Positions 34,770-44,019 of a stretch of DNA of 64,000 nt are shown here, piece after piece. A program made the position numbers and the translations under genes. Position 1 is the first letter of the stretch, and each line of letters starts with the position of its first letter. The notes under the pieces were generated by a model. That model was not told the DNA's origin. It saw only the letters and a list, made by a program, of their open reading frames with translations, and searched no databases. This DNA is from Nocardia sp. SYP-A9097 (lineage in GTDB: Bacteria > Actinomycetota > Actinomycetes > Mycobacteriales > Mycobacteriaceae), in assembly GCF_009649815.1 (NCBI RefSeq), contig NZ_WJIC01000015.1:62001-126000 (forward strand). The letters are read 5' to 3'.

Positions 34770-35015
34770 CGTCCTGGCGTCTTTGGTCTTGGTTCTGTCC
34801 GTGTTGTCTTTTCGTCTTTTGTTTTTGTCGTTGTGGTTCTGAAGGTTCCCACGGCCAGCCGACCAGGCTGGAACGTGAGAGCGCGGCACCCAACTGGGGG
34901 ACCTAAAGCCGGGTACGGCACACGAGGTTCCCACTCCGAAAAATCGTGGCCATCCTCCGAACCCCGCTGGAACCGAAGGTAATCCCCCGGGGCCTGCTAC
35001 GAAGGCCCCGGGACC
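34770..35015 (+). repeat. Dispersed intergenic repeat, partial copy (R4)
   Basis: Opposite in orientation to the repeat at 34289-34600. It shares the T-rich lead-in (TTGGTTCTGTC...TTTTTGTCG), the GGCCAGCC...CAGGCTGG block, and the core from AAAGCCGGGTACGG (34905) to CCGCTGGAAC (34974). After that it diverges into a GC-rich hairpin (9-base arms CCCGGGGCC / GGCCCCGGG at 34986-35012) that starts 11 bases beyond the ffh stop and may terminate ffh. Confidence 0.7.
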
Positions 35016-35022
35016 ACCACCG

Positions 35023-36597
35023 CTACTTCTTCGGGAAGTTCAACTTGGAGAGGTCGAAGCCTTCCAGGCCCGGGGGGAGCTCGTTCAGGCCGGAGGGCAT
35101 GTTGGAGAGGTCGGGCATGCCGGCGGGCATGCCGCCGGGGAGGGCGGGCATGCCGGGGAAGCCGCCGCGCATCTTGGGCGGGGTGGGGCCGCGGCCGCCC
35201 TTTTTGCCCTTTTTGCCTTTGCCGCCCTTTTTGTTGTTGCCGCCGCGCGCACCCGGCAGGCCGAATTGGCGGCTCATCATGCCCATCATCTTCTTGGCTT
35301 CGAAGAAGCGGTCGACGAGTTGGTTGACCTCGGAAACCGCTACGCCGGAACCATTCGCGATGCGGAGGCGGCGGGAGGCGTTGATGATTTTGGGGTTGTC
35401 GCGTTCGGTGGGGGTCATGCCGCGGATGATGGCTTGGACGCGGTCCAGTTGCTTGTCATCTACTTGTGCGAGAACGTCTTTCATCTGTCCGGCGCCGGGG
35501 AGCATGCCGAGCAGGTTGCCGATCGGGCCCATCTTGCGGATGGCGAGCATCTGCTCGAGGAAGTCCTCGAGGGTGAGTTCACCGGAGCCGATCTTGCGGG
35601 CGGCTTCTTCGGCCTGCTGGGCGTCGTAGACCTGTTCGGCCTGTTCGATCAGGGTGAGCAGGTCGCCCATGCCGAGGATGCGGCTGGCCATGCGGTCGGG
35701 GTGGAAGACGTCGAAGTCTTCGAGCTTCTCGCCGGTGGAGGCGAAAAGGATTGGCTGGCCAGTGATTTCGCGGACGGACAGGGCCGCGCCACCGCGGGCG
35801 TCACCGTCGAGCTTGGTGAGTACGACGCCGGTGAAGCCGACGCCGTCGCGGAAGGCTTCGGCGGTGGTGACCGCGTCCTGGCCGATCATGGAGTCGAGGA
35901 CGAAGAGGGTTTCGTCGGGGTTGACGGCGTCGCGGATGCCCGCGGCCTGCGCCATGAGTTCGGCATCGATGCCGAGGCGGCCGGCGGTGTCGACGATGAC
36001 GATGTCGTACTGCTTGGACTTCGCCTCTTCGATACCGCGCCGTGCCACATCCACCGGATCGGCCGCGGAGACTCCGAGCGGGTTGTCGCCACCGCCGATG
36101 GAGGTGCCCGGATTGGGCGCGAATACCGGCACTCCGGCCCGTTCGCCGACAACTTGGAGCTGGGTGACCGCGCCGGGGCGCTGGAGGTCACAGGCGACGA
36201 GCAGCGGCTGATGCCCCTGTCCCTTCAGCCATTTCGCGAGCTTGCCCGCGAGGGTGGTCTTACCGGCGCCCTGCAGACCGGCCAGCATGATGACCGTGGG
36301 CGGGTTCTTGGCGTACTGCAGTCGCCGGGTCTCGCCGCCGAGAATGGCGACGAGTTCCTCGTTGACGATCTTGACGACCTGCTGGGCCGGGTTCAGCGCC
36401 GCGGAGACCTCCGCGCCCTTGGCGCGTTCCTTGACCTTGGCGATGAAGGTGCGGACCACCGGCAGTGCGACGTCGGCCTCGAGCAGCGCGAGTCGGATCT
36501 CGCGGGCGGTGGCATCGATGTCGGCAGGTGACAGGCGCCCCTTTCCGCGCAGATCCTTGAGGGCACCGGCCAACCGGTCGGAAAGGGATTCGAACAC
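35023..36597 (-). CDS. ffh: Signal recognition particle protein Ffh
   Basis: SRP54-type GTPase that binds signal sequences and 4.5S RNA. The 524-residue protein shows the NG domain with GLQGAGKTTLAGKLAKWL, DTAGRLGIDAEL, and TKLDGDARGGAAL, then the Met-rich M domain (RKMGPIGNLLGMLPGAGQMKD, FFEAKKMMGMMSRQFGLPG). The C-terminal tail is Lys/Gly-rich and then Pro/Met/Gly-rich, ending LEGFDLSKLNFPKK. It pairs functionally with ftsY in the same window. Confidence 0.98.
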   Translation of the reverse strand: MFESLSDRLAGALKDLRGKGRLSPADIDATAREIRLALLEADVALPVVRTFIAKVKERAKGAEVSAALNPAQQVVKIVNEELVAILGGETRRLQYAKNPPTVIMLAGLQGAGKTTLAGKLAKWLKGQGHQPLLVACDLQRPGAVTQLQVVGERAGVPVFAPNPGTSIGGGDNPLGVSAADPVDVARRGIEEAKSKQYDIVIVDTAGRLGIDAELMAQAAGIRDAVNPDETLFVLDSMIGQDAVTTAEAFRDGVGFTGVVLTKLDGDARGGAALSVREITGQPILFASTGEKLEDFDVFHPDRMASRILGMGDLLTLIEQAEQVYDAQQAEEAARKIGSGELTLEDFLEQMLAIRKMGPIGNLLGMLPGAGQMKDVLAQVDDKQLDRVQAIIRGMTPTERDNPKIINASRRLRIANGSGVAVSEVNQLVDRFFEAKKMMGMMSRQFGLPGARGGNNKKGGKGKKGKKGGRGPTPPKMRGGFPGMPALPGGMPAGMPDLSNMPSGLNELPPGLEGFDLSKLNFPKK

Positions 36598-36704
36598 CGA
36601 TGCTCCTGATCTCGAGGGACGTCACTCGAGATACCAGGGTAGTGGGATCCGCGCCGGGCCGTTATTCCAGGGACCGTGAGCAGCGCGATCCCTTCGCGGC
36701 GAGG

Positions 36705-37019
36705 CTATTCCAGTGAGCGTGGGCGCGGCCAGGTCGAGGGCCTGCGCAGGTCGTGTTGTTCGCTGGCGACCATGCCGACGGCTTCGCGGGCGGTGAGCCC
36801 GAGTTCGAGGGCGAGCCCGTCGAGGACGACCCATTCGGTGTCGCTCAGGGTGTAGTCGGCGAGGGTGGAGGCGATGGTCATGGCGGTCACCGCCTGCTGA
36901 CCGGAGAGGGTGCGGCCGGGTAGCCAGGAAACCACCCAGCGGTCGCCGCCTACGCAGCGCGCGATGTGTGTGGTCGAATCGCTTGTCATCATCGATGCTG
37001 AAACAACTTCGATTGCCAC
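36705..37019 (-). CDS. Conserved-looking small protein, unknown function
   Basis: A 104-residue soluble protein, unrecognised. It contains CVGGDRWVVSWLPGRTLSGQQAVTAMTIA and a C-terminal part DTEWVVLDGLALELGLTAREAVGMV that reads like two helices. Codon use and third-position GC match its neighbours, which supports a real gene. An internal start at MMTSDSTTHIAR (nine codons in) is possible. It lies between ffh and glnD on the same strand, 110 bases downstream of a perfect palindrome. Confidence 0.65.
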   Translation of the reverse strand: MAIEVVSASMMTSDSTTHIARCVGGDRWVVSWLPGRTLSGQQAVTAMTIASTLADYTLSDTEWVVLDGLALELGLTAREAVGMVASEQHDLRRPSTWPRPRSLE

Positions 37020-37128
37020 CGACCAGCTCCCCTCGTAGCACGCGCGACAAGCTTTGGTTGAGGGCGATATTAGGGTGCGGTGGGGATGACTCGATCCCTA
37101 TTTCAGCAAATTACGTGCAACGATCAGA

Positions 37129-37159
37129 TTAACTGGCAAACGTACGGTTTGCCAGTTAA
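37129..37159. promoter_or_regulatory. Perfect 13-base inverted repeat, likely operator
   Basis: Arms TTAACTGGCAAAC and GTTTGCCAGTTAA around GTACG. It lies 20 bases after the glnD stop and 109 bases before the small gene at 36705-37019. It is AT-rich and lacks a T-run, so an operator of TetR/LacI type for the small gene is more likely than a terminator. Confidence 0.6.
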
Positions 37160-37179
37160 TCCAGCTTCCTGGCAATCGG

Positions 37180-39654
37180 TCAGAAAACCGAGGTTGATCC
37201 GTTTTCCGTGTCCGATTCAGGCGTTTTCTTCGGTTGTTGCGGAGGCACTACGGCGAGCACCGCAGCCGAGATTTCCGCGCGCCGCTCCGGCGTGTCGGAA
37301 GCGCCCAGATCCAGGCAGAAGGTATCCACCACCGCCGCGCCCATGGTGGCGACCTTCGCCCACGACACATTCGCACCGGATTCGGCGAGTGCCGCGGCCA
37401 ACCGACTCAGCAAACCGATTCGATCCTCGGCGCGCAATTCCAGTAGAACGCGTCCGGGATCGGTGGTTTCATTCCACAGCACGCGCGGCGCGGCCTGCGC
37501 GTACGGACTCGGCTGGGTGCCACCGGCTTCGCGTTCCTTGCGCGCGAGCACCGAAACCAGGTCCAGATCACCGTTTATGGCCCTGATCAATTCCTGGCGC
37601 AGCAGGCCCGGGTCCGGCGGATCACCGAAACGCGGTGCGACCGCGAAGGTATCGATGGCGGATTTGCCGACACCGGCGAGTTCGGCCGAGAGCACCCGCA
37701 GCGAATGCAGCGCCAGCACGCCCGCCGCATCCGAGAGCAGGCCCGGGGTGTCCGGCGCGACAACCGTGACAACGTGCGTGTACCGCCCATCCCCCGGTTT
37801 CAATTCCACATGTACGCCGCCGCTTTCGGCCTTTTCGCGCAGGTCGTCCGGAATCGCCTCGGGTTTGGGCAGATCCTCCCCCGCCATCGACAACCGGCAC
37901 CGGCGCACCAGATCACCGATGAGCGAGACTTTCCAGTCGTTCCAGACGCCCGGCCCGGTGGCCAGCGAATCGGCCTCGGCCAGAGCGTGCAGCAATTCCA
38001 GCAATTGCGGATCACCGTCGAGGGCCTCGACCACCATTTTCACGGTGTCCGGATCGGCGAGATCGCGGCGCGTCGCGGTATCGGGCAGCAGCAGATGATG
38101 CCGCACCATGGCCGAGAGCATGCGCACATCCGACGGCCACAGCCCGAGCCGGCGCCCGATGGAGGTGGCCAATTCCGCGCCGACCACACTGTGATCCTCC
38201 GTGCGCCCCTTGCCGATATCGTGCAGCAGCGCACCGATCAGCAGCAGGTCCGGGCGGGCCACGCGGGTGGAGAGCGCACCGGCCTGCGCGACCGCCTCCA
38301 TGAGATGACGGTCCACGGTCCAGGTGTGCATGGCATCGCGGGGCGGCAGGTCGCGTACCACGCCCCACTCCGGAAAGAGCCTGCCCCACAAGCCCGTTCG
38401 ATCCAATGCCTCGATGGCGTCGATGGTGCCGCGGCCCGCGCCCAACAACACCAGCAGGTCGTTGAGGGCTTCCTTGGGCCACGGCTCGCGTAGCTCGGGG
38501 GCGTCCTCGGAGAGCCTGTTCAGGGTGGTCGCGGACATGGGCAGTCCGGTCTGCGCGGAGGAGGCGGCCACGCGCAGTATCAGTCCCGGATCACGTTGCG
38601 GCCGTGCGTCTCTCGCGAGCACCACTTCACCCGAGTGCTCGACCACCCCCTCATCGAGTGGTCGGCGCACCGGCATGCGGCGCAGGCGAGCGAGGCCGCG
38701 GCGGGGCAGCGCGTTGGCGGCGGTGCGCAACCCGACATCGGTGGAGTAGCTGACGGTTCGCGCCGCATCGCTGAGGGTGCGGGCGAGGTCGAAACGATCT
38801 CCGATGCGCAGGGCCGCGCCGATTTCGTCCGCATCCTGGGCGCGCAATTGGTCGCGGGCGCGACCGGCAACCCGATGCAGTTCGGTGCGAACATCCAGCA
38901 ATTTGCGGTGTGCCTGTTTCAGCCCGCCGCCGGGCACATCTGGACCGAGCCCCGGCATGGCATCGGTCAGTTGTGCGATGGCGAGGGCGTCCAGGAGTTG
39001 GATATCGCGTAGTCCGCCGCGCCCGTTCTTGAGATCGGGTTCGGCGCGATGTGCGATCTCTCCGCTACGCCGCCAACGGGTTTCGGCTTGCGCGATGAGA
39101 CCGTCGAACCGGGAGCGGATCCCGGTGCGCCAATCCCGCCGCACCCCGCTGATCAGTAGATTGCTGAGACCGTCGTCGCCGACGATATGGCGGGCCTCCA
39201 GCATGCCCAGCGCGGCGGTCAGGTCATCGGCGGCCACGCGCAGCGCCTGCGGCACCGTGCGCACGCTGTGATCGAGTTTGATGTGCGCGTCCCACAGCGG
39301 ATACCAGAGCTGATCGGCGACCTCGGCGACCTTGGCGGGGTCGACGTCGTCGTAGAGCAGTACCAGATCCAGATCCGAGTAGGGCAGCATTTCGCGGCGG
39401 CCCAACCCACCCACCGCGACGATCGAGAGCCCACTGCCCTCGGTGATGCCGACCTCGTGACCCTTTGTGGTCAGCCACAATTCGTAGAGATCGACCAGCG
39501 CCAGCCGCAGCGCCTCCGGATCCAACCGGGTGGCGCGCCCATGCGCTGCGGTGTGTTCGGCGAGTAGCTGGTTGCGAGCCCGGACCAGATCCGAAGCGCC
39601 GTTGGAGACCTTCTCCGCAGAGTCCTTCTCGTCGCGTGCCTGCTGGAAACCCAC
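37180..39654 (-). CDS. glnD: PII uridylyl/adenylyl-transferase GlnD
   Basis: Modifies and demodifies PII (GlnB/GlnK) in response to nitrogen state. The 824-residue protein has a nucleotidyltransferase domain (VGGLGRREMLPYSDLDLVLLYDD with the DLD metal site near residue 90), the GlnD helical domain, an HD domain with LLLIGALLHDIGKGRTEDHSVVG, and two C-terminal ACT domains (HVVTVVAPDTPGLLSDAAGVLAL and ELRAEDRIGLLSRLAAAL). In actinobacteria studied so far (Corynebacterium, Streptomyces) the enzyme adenylylates PII. It is 132 bases downstream of glnB. Confidence 0.96.
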   Translation of the reverse strand: MGFQQARDEKDSAEKVSNGASDLVRARNQLLAEHTAAHGRATRLDPEALRLALVDLYELWLTTKGHEVGITEGSGLSIVAVGGLGRREMLPYSDLDLVLLYDDVDPAKVAEVADQLWYPLWDAHIKLDHSVRTVPQALRVAADDLTAALGMLEARHIVGDDGLSNLLISGVRRDWRTGIRSRFDGLIAQAETRWRRSGEIAHRAEPDLKNGRGGLRDIQLLDALAIAQLTDAMPGLGPDVPGGGLKQAHRKLLDVRTELHRVAGRARDQLRAQDADEIGAALRIGDRFDLARTLSDAARTVSYSTDVGLRTAANALPRRGLARLRRMPVRRPLDEGVVEHSGEVVLARDARPQRDPGLILRVAASSAQTGLPMSATTLNRLSEDAPELREPWPKEALNDLLVLLGAGRGTIDAIEALDRTGLWGRLFPEWGVVRDLPPRDAMHTWTVDRHLMEAVAQAGALSTRVARPDLLLIGALLHDIGKGRTEDHSVVGAELATSIGRRLGLWPSDVRMLSAMVRHHLLLPDTATRRDLADPDTVKMVVEALDGDPQLLELLHALAEADSLATGPGVWNDWKVSLIGDLVRRCRLSMAGEDLPKPEAIPDDLREKAESGGVHVELKPGDGRYTHVVTVVAPDTPGLLSDAAGVLALHSLRVLSAELAGVGKSAIDTFAVAPRFGDPPDPGLLRQELIRAINGDLDLVSVLARKEREAGGTQPSPYAQAAPRVLWNETTDPGRVLLELRAEDRIGLLSRLAAALAESGANVSWAKVATMGAAVVDTFCLDLGASDTPERRAEISAAVLAVVPPQQPKKTPESDTENGSTSVF

Positions 39655-39728
39655 ACCACACCACCCATCTCATTCAGTTCGTAATCCCGGCTGCCACCGG
39701 AACTTTCAACCCTGCGCGAGCACGCGGA

Positions 39729-39770
39729 CGGCCCCGCTCCAACCGGTCCTGCACCGGTGGAACGGGGCCG
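39729..39770 (-). promoter_or_regulatory. Hairpin between glnB and glnD
   Basis: Twelve-base arms CGGCCCCGCTCC / GGAACGGGGCCG (one wobble pair) with an inner ACCGGT repeat, in the glnB-glnD gap. It has no T-run, so partial termination or message processing is likely. Confidence 0.5.
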
Positions 39771-39786
39771 CCGCTCGATCCCTGAA

Positions 39787-40125
39787 TTACAGAGCGTCCG
39801 ACCCGCGTTCGCCGGTGCGGACCCGGATGACGGCCTCGACGGGCGTCACCCAGACCTTGCCGTCACCGATCTTGCCGGTGCGGGCGGCTTCGACGATCAC
39901 CTCGACGACCTTCTCGACGGAGGTGTCGTCCACGACCACCTCCACCCGGACCTTCGGGACGAAGTCGACCGAGTACTCGGCACCGCGGTAGACCTCGGTG
40001 TGACCCTTCTGACGGCCGTAGCCCTGCACCTCGCTGACGGTCATGCCGAGCACGCCGGCCTGCTCCAGCCCGGACTTGACGTCCTCGAGCGTGAAAGGTT
40101 TGACGATTGCGGTAACCAGTTTCAT
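39787..40125 (-). CDS. glnB: Nitrogen regulatory protein PII
   Basis: Trimeric PII signal protein of 112 residues that reads ATP/ADP and 2-oxoglutarate and controls AmtB and GlnD partners. The T-loop QGYGRQKGHTEVYRGAEYSVDF carries the modification site Tyr51, and VGDG-type signature GDGKVWVTPVEAVIRVRTGERG is present near the C-terminus. Three bases after amt, so amt-glnB(-glnD) is an operon. The name glnK would suit equally well. Confidence 0.97.
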   Translation of the reverse strand: MKLVTAIVKPFTLEDVKSGLEQAGVLGMTVSEVQGYGRQKGHTEVYRGAEYSVDFVPKVRVEVVVDDTSVEKVVEVIVEAARTGKIGDGKVWVTPVEAVIRVRTGERGSDAL

Positions 40126-40128
40126 GCG

Positions 40129-41481
40129 TCATGCCTCCTTGACGGCGGTGGTACGTGCCGTGCCACCCACAGCAGCGAAATCGTATGCCGATTCAGCGTG
40201 CTCCGACTCGTCCAAGCCCACGAACTCGGCATCTTCTTCCGCACGGAGGCCGATGGTGTACTTGATGGCCAGCGCGATGACGAGCGTCGCGATACCGGAC
40301 CAGGCGAGCACCGCACCCGCACCGATGGCCTGCTTGACCAGCTGGTCGAAACCGCCACCGTAGAACAGACCCTTGACCGCGGCCGGGGCCTCGGGGGCGG
40401 CGACCAGGCCGACCATCAGGGTGCCCGCGATACCACCGACGAGGTGGACGCCGACCACGTCGAGCGAGTCGTCGAAGCCGAAGCGGAACTTCAGGCCCAC
40501 GGCCAGGGCGCAGAGCACACCGGCGACCACACCGATGGCGAGCGCGCCGACCACGTTCACCGAGGAGCAGGACGGAGTGATCGCGACCAGACCGGCCACG
40601 ATGCCCGAAGCGGCACCGAGCGAGGTGGCGTGACCGTCACGAACCTTCTCCACCAGCAGCCAGGCGAGCATGGCCGAACCGGTGGCGACGGTGGTGGTGA
40701 CGAAGGTGGCGCCGGCGATACCGTTGGAGCCCACCGCGGAACCCGCGTTGAAGCCGTACCAGCCGAACCACAGCAGACCCGCGCCGAGCATGACGAACGG
40801 CAGGTTGTGCGGGCGCATCGGGGTGCCCGGCCAGCCCTTGCGCTTGCCGAGGACGATGGCCAGGACCAGGCCCGCGATACCGGCGTTGATATGGACCGCG
40901 GTACCACCCGCGAAGTCGATCGCCTTGAGCTTGGTGGCGATCCAGCCGCCGTGCTCACCGGTGACGCCGTCGAAGGCGAAGACCCAGTGCGCGATCGGGA
41001 AGTAGACGACCGTGGCCCACACGGTCGCGAAGAGCAGCCACGAGCCGAACTTCAGGCGGTCGGCGACCGCACCCGAGATGAGGGCGACCGTGATGATCGC
41101 GAACATAAGCTGGAATGCCACGAAAACCGTGGCTGGGATCGTGCCCGCGAGTGGTATAGCCACCTTGACGGACGCGTCGGTAGCGCTGGCTAGATACGTG
41201 CCACCGAACAGGGATTTCAGGCCGAAGTACTGCGCCGGATCACCGAAGAGATTGCCCTTGTCCTCGCCGAACGCCATAGAGAAGCCGTACAGCACCCACA
41301 GGACGGTGATAACGCCCATGGCACTGATGCTCATCATGATCATGTTCAGCACGTTCTTCGAGCGGACCATGCCGCCGTAGAAGAATGCGAGTCCGGGGGT
41401 CATCAACAGCACGAGCGCTGAACTGGCCAGCATCCATGCGGTATCTCCGGCGTCAGGTGCGCCTAATACGGGGAACGCCAC
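40129..41481 (-). CDS. amt: Ammonium transporter Amt
   Basis: Trimeric ammonium channel of 450 residues with 11 spans: TAWMLASSALVLLMTPGLAFFYGGMVRSKN in the first, the pore histidines in IDFAGGTAVHINAGIAGL and GVHLVGGIAGTL, and a cytoplasmic C-terminus that PII blocks. The start is GTG at 41481; AGGAGG sits eight bases upstream, which rules out the longer open frame to 41634. A GAAAC-N6-GAAAC motif about 127 bases upstream fits GlnR control. Confidence 0.96.
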   Translation of the reverse strand: MAFPVLGAPDAGDTAWMLASSALVLLMTPGLAFFYGGMVRSKNVLNMIMMSISAMGVITVLWVLYGFSMAFGEDKGNLFGDPAQYFGLKSLFGGTYLASATDASVKVAIPLAGTIPATVFVAFQLMFAIITVALISGAVADRLKFGSWLLFATVWATVVYFPIAHWVFAFDGVTGEHGGWIATKLKAIDFAGGTAVHINAGIAGLVLAIVLGKRKGWPGTPMRPHNLPFVMLGAGLLWFGWYGFNAGSAVGSNGIAGATFVTTTVATGSAMLAWLLVEKVRDGHATSLGAASGIVAGLVAITPSCSSVNVVGALAIGVVAGVLCALAVGLKFRFGFDDSLDVVGVHLVGGIAGTLMVGLVAAPEAPAAVKGLFYGGGFDQLVKQAIGAGAVLAWSGIATLVIALAIKYTIGLRAEEDAEFVGLDESEHAESAYDFAAVGGTARTTAVKEA

Positions 41482-41607
41482 CTTAATTTCCTCCTCATCT
41501 CGGGCCCCGCCGATAACGGCGAACGAGCCTGACATGAAGGTTCGGCGAGTGGTGTTTCCGCCGTGATCCTGTGGCGTTTCGCGTAGGTGAACGGATGAGA
41601 TTGCAGT

Positions 41608-41623
41608 GTTTCGGTCAGGTTTC
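41608..41623 (-). promoter_or_regulatory. Candidate GlnR box upstream of amt
   Basis: GAAAC-CTGACC-GAAAC on the minus strand, matching one half (a-n6-b) of the actinobacterial GlnR box. The second pair expected six bases away is not clear. amt-glnB-glnD is a GlnR target in related genera. Confidence 0.45.
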
Positions 41624-41687
41624 CACAATCGCACCGCTGTTACCGAAGGGGCGTGAGGTTATCGGAGTTCCTCGTGGTGCGGGCGGC

Positions 41688-43349
41688 TCAGCCGAGTAGC
41701 GCGTCGACGAAAGCGCCTGGCTCGAAGGGTGCCAGATCGTCCTGACCCTCACCCAAACCGACCAGTTTTACCGGTACGCCGAGCTCGTGCTGCACCTGGA
41801 AGACGATGCCGCCCTTGGCCGTTCCATCCAGCTTCGTCAGGGCAACACCGGTGATATCGACGACGTCGGCGAAGACCCGGGCCTGCATCAGACCGTTCTG
41901 TCCGACCGTGGCATCGAGAACCAGGATCACCTCGTCGACTTCGGCCTTCTTCTCCACCACACGCTTGACCTTGCCCAGCTCGTCCATCAGGCCGGTTTTA
42001 GTGTGCAGGCGGCCCGCGGTATCGATGAGCACCACATCGACGCCACGATCGATACCGGCGGTGACGGCGTCGAAGGCGACGGCGGCCGGATCCGCGGCCT
42101 CCTTCCCGCGCACGGTCTCCGCGCCCACGCGCTCACCCCAGGTCTGCAACTGATCGGCGGCCGCGGCACGGAAGGTATCGGCCGCGCCGAGTAGGACGCG
42201 GCGGCCGTCGGCCACCAGCACGCGCGCGAGTTTGCCTGTGGTGGTGGTCTTTCCGGTGCCGTTCACACCGACCACCAACAGGACGGCGGGGTGATCCTGG
42301 TGCGGGAGCGCGCGAATCGAGCGATCCAACTCCGGACGCAGCGCCTCGACCAGCACCTCGCGCAGGACAGCGCGCGCATCATCGGCGGTACGTACGGTGC
42401 GCGCGGCCATCTCCTCGCGCAGGCGCGCCACAATGGTGGCGGTCACCGCGGTGCCGAGATCGGCCATCACGAGGGTGTCCTCGATCTCCTCCCAGGAGTC
42501 CTCATCGAGGTCGCCACCGCCGAGCAGACCGAGCAGCGATTTGCCGACGGCATTCTGCGAACGCGCCAGGCGGCCGCGCAGGCGATTCAGGCGGCCCGCC
42601 GTGGGTTCGATATCCGGGACGAAGTCGACCTCGGCCGCGGCGGGAACCTCGGAAACCTCGGCGGGCGCGGCGGATTCGACCGGGGCCGGCGCGGCGGGCT
42701 GAGCCGTAGCGGCGGGAGCCGCCTCCACGGGCGCGACCGAACCCGGGGTGGCGCTTGCCTTCTCAACGGTGGGGGCTTCAGCGGGAGCAGAATCCGTGGT
42801 GGGGACGGCCGTCTCGGTAGCGGCGAGGTCCGCGGTCTCGGCGGGAACCGTGGTGACCGGCGGCGCGGTATCCGCGGGCGCAGTGGCAGTGCTGCCCGGT
42901 ACGGAGGTGTCGGCCCGGGTAGCCGTGTCTGCCTCGGCGGTCGCAGGCTCGACGGTCACGGAATCGACAGCGGCGGTCTCGGGGGCGAGCTCCGGGCCCT
43001 GGACCGGTTCGGGCAGGGGGATGTCGTGGATGCTGCGTTTGCCGGAGTCGCGCGGGATGGCGGCGTCATCGCCGATGTGCGGCTGGCCGTCGGTGTCGGT
43101 GCGCTCGATCAGGATGGGATCGGGTTCGGGCTCCGGTTTCGGGAGGGTTGCCGTCCCGCCGCCTTGACTGAAGCTGAATCCACTCGATGCCGTGTACCCG
43201 CCCGACCGGTCGGTCAACTCCGGCTTCACGGCCTCGGCGGCCGGGGTGAGCGAAATCCGGCGGCGCCTGTACAGGACGAATCCCGAGACGAACGCCACCA
43301 GCAGGACCGCGGCAATAGCGGCGATGAGGATCCAGGCTTGTGCAGTCAC
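41688..43349 (-). CDS. ftsY: Signal recognition particle receptor FtsY
   Basis: SRP receptor GTPase, 553 residues. An N-terminal membrane span (AWILIAAIAAVLLVAFVSGFVLY) and a long Ala/Pro/Glu/Thr acidic A-domain (to about residue 245) precede the NG domain: VVGVNGTGKTTTTGKLARVL, DTAGRLHTKTGLMDEL, TKLDGTAKGGIVF and the end VGLGEGQDDLAPFEPGAFVDALL. The P-loop Thr in GVNGTGKT is typical. The order smc-ftsY-amt-glnB-glnD-ffh is that of mycobacteria, but here smc lies 7 kb away. Confidence 0.98.
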   Translation of the reverse strand: MTAQAWILIAAIAAVLLVAFVSGFVLYRRRRISLTPAAEAVKPELTDRSGGYTASSGFSFSQGGGTATLPKPEPEPDPILIERTDTDGQPHIGDDAAIPRDSGKRSIHDIPLPEPVQGPELAPETAAVDSVTVEPATAEADTATRADTSVPGSTATAPADTAPPVTTVPAETADLAATETAVPTTDSAPAEAPTVEKASATPGSVAPVEAAPAATAQPAAPAPVESAAPAEVSEVPAAAEVDFVPDIEPTAGRLNRLRGRLARSQNAVGKSLLGLLGGGDLDEDSWEEIEDTLVMADLGTAVTATIVARLREEMAARTVRTADDARAVLREVLVEALRPELDRSIRALPHQDHPAVLLVVGVNGTGKTTTTGKLARVLVADGRRVLLGAADTFRAAAADQLQTWGERVGAETVRGKEAADPAAVAFDAVTAGIDRGVDVVLIDTAGRLHTKTGLMDELGKVKRVVEKKAEVDEVILVLDATVGQNGLMQARVFADVVDITGVALTKLDGTAKGGIVFQVQHELGVPVKLVGLGEGQDDLAPFEPGAFVDALLG

Positions 43350-43534
43350 GACGCCATCCTCTCAGAGGGGCCACTATTGCCGGTTTCACACACCTACTCG
43401 CGGGTTGCGGGGCAGTGTCTTTTAGCACATATCGGTGCGTAACAGCTATGGACACGCCGATTCGGGGGCTTCGAACCGGGGGAACTACCGACCGGTCAGC
43501 TCGACAATGCACCACAGTGCGGAAGGAGCGGCGA

Positions 43535-43954
43535 ATGCGACACCGAGACAATAGGATCGGCGACGTGACCGATCGAAATGTGCTTGGGGGACCGCTGGAG
43601 GAGTGTGGCACCGATCCTCTCACCGGCTTCTACCGGGACGGCTGCTGTAGCACCGGCCCCGAAGACCTTGGCAGCCACACCGTATGCACCGTGGTGACCG
43701 CGGAATTCCTGGAGCACCAGAAGTCGATCGGTAATGACTTGCTCACCGCGCGACCGGAGAACAATTTCCCCGGCCTGCAACCCGGTGACCGCTGGTGTGT
43801 GGTGGCGGTGCGCTGGCTGCACGCGCACGAGGACGGGGTGGCCGCGCCGGTGGTATTGGCCGCCACCCATGAGAACGCCCTCGAGGTGGTGCCCATGGAT
43901 ACGCTGCGCAAATACGCCGTGGATGTGCCCGACGACGTCAGCGATCTGCTGTAA
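43535..43954 (+). CDS. DUF2237 family protein
   Basis: A 139-residue protein with the DUF2237 signature: NVLGGPLEECGTDPLTGFYRDGCCSTGPEDLGSHTVCTVVTAEFLEHQ, which includes the conserved Cys and Gly-rich positions, and PGLQPGDRWCVVAVRWLHAHEDGVAAPVVLAATHE. Function unknown. ATG at 43535 has GAAGGAG six bases upstream; GTG at 43565, where the conserved part begins, is an alternative. Confidence 0.85.
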   Translation: MRHRDNRIGDVTDRNVLGGPLEECGTDPLTGFYRDGCCSTGPEDLGSHTVCTVVTAEFLEHQKSIGNDLLTARPENNFPGLQPGDRWCVVAVRWLHAHEDGVAAPVVLAATHENALEVVPMDTLRKYAVDVPDDVSDLL

Positions 43955-44019
43955 CGGCACACCATGATCCGGCACACGGACCACTCCCCCGATATCGATG
44001 AACCGCGAGGAAGCGCGGT

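Noticed and set aside
41608..41643. A complete GlnR box including GTTAC at 41639
   Set aside because: The extra element is 15 bases from the GAAAC pair rather than the 17 required, so only the two-element half box was listed.
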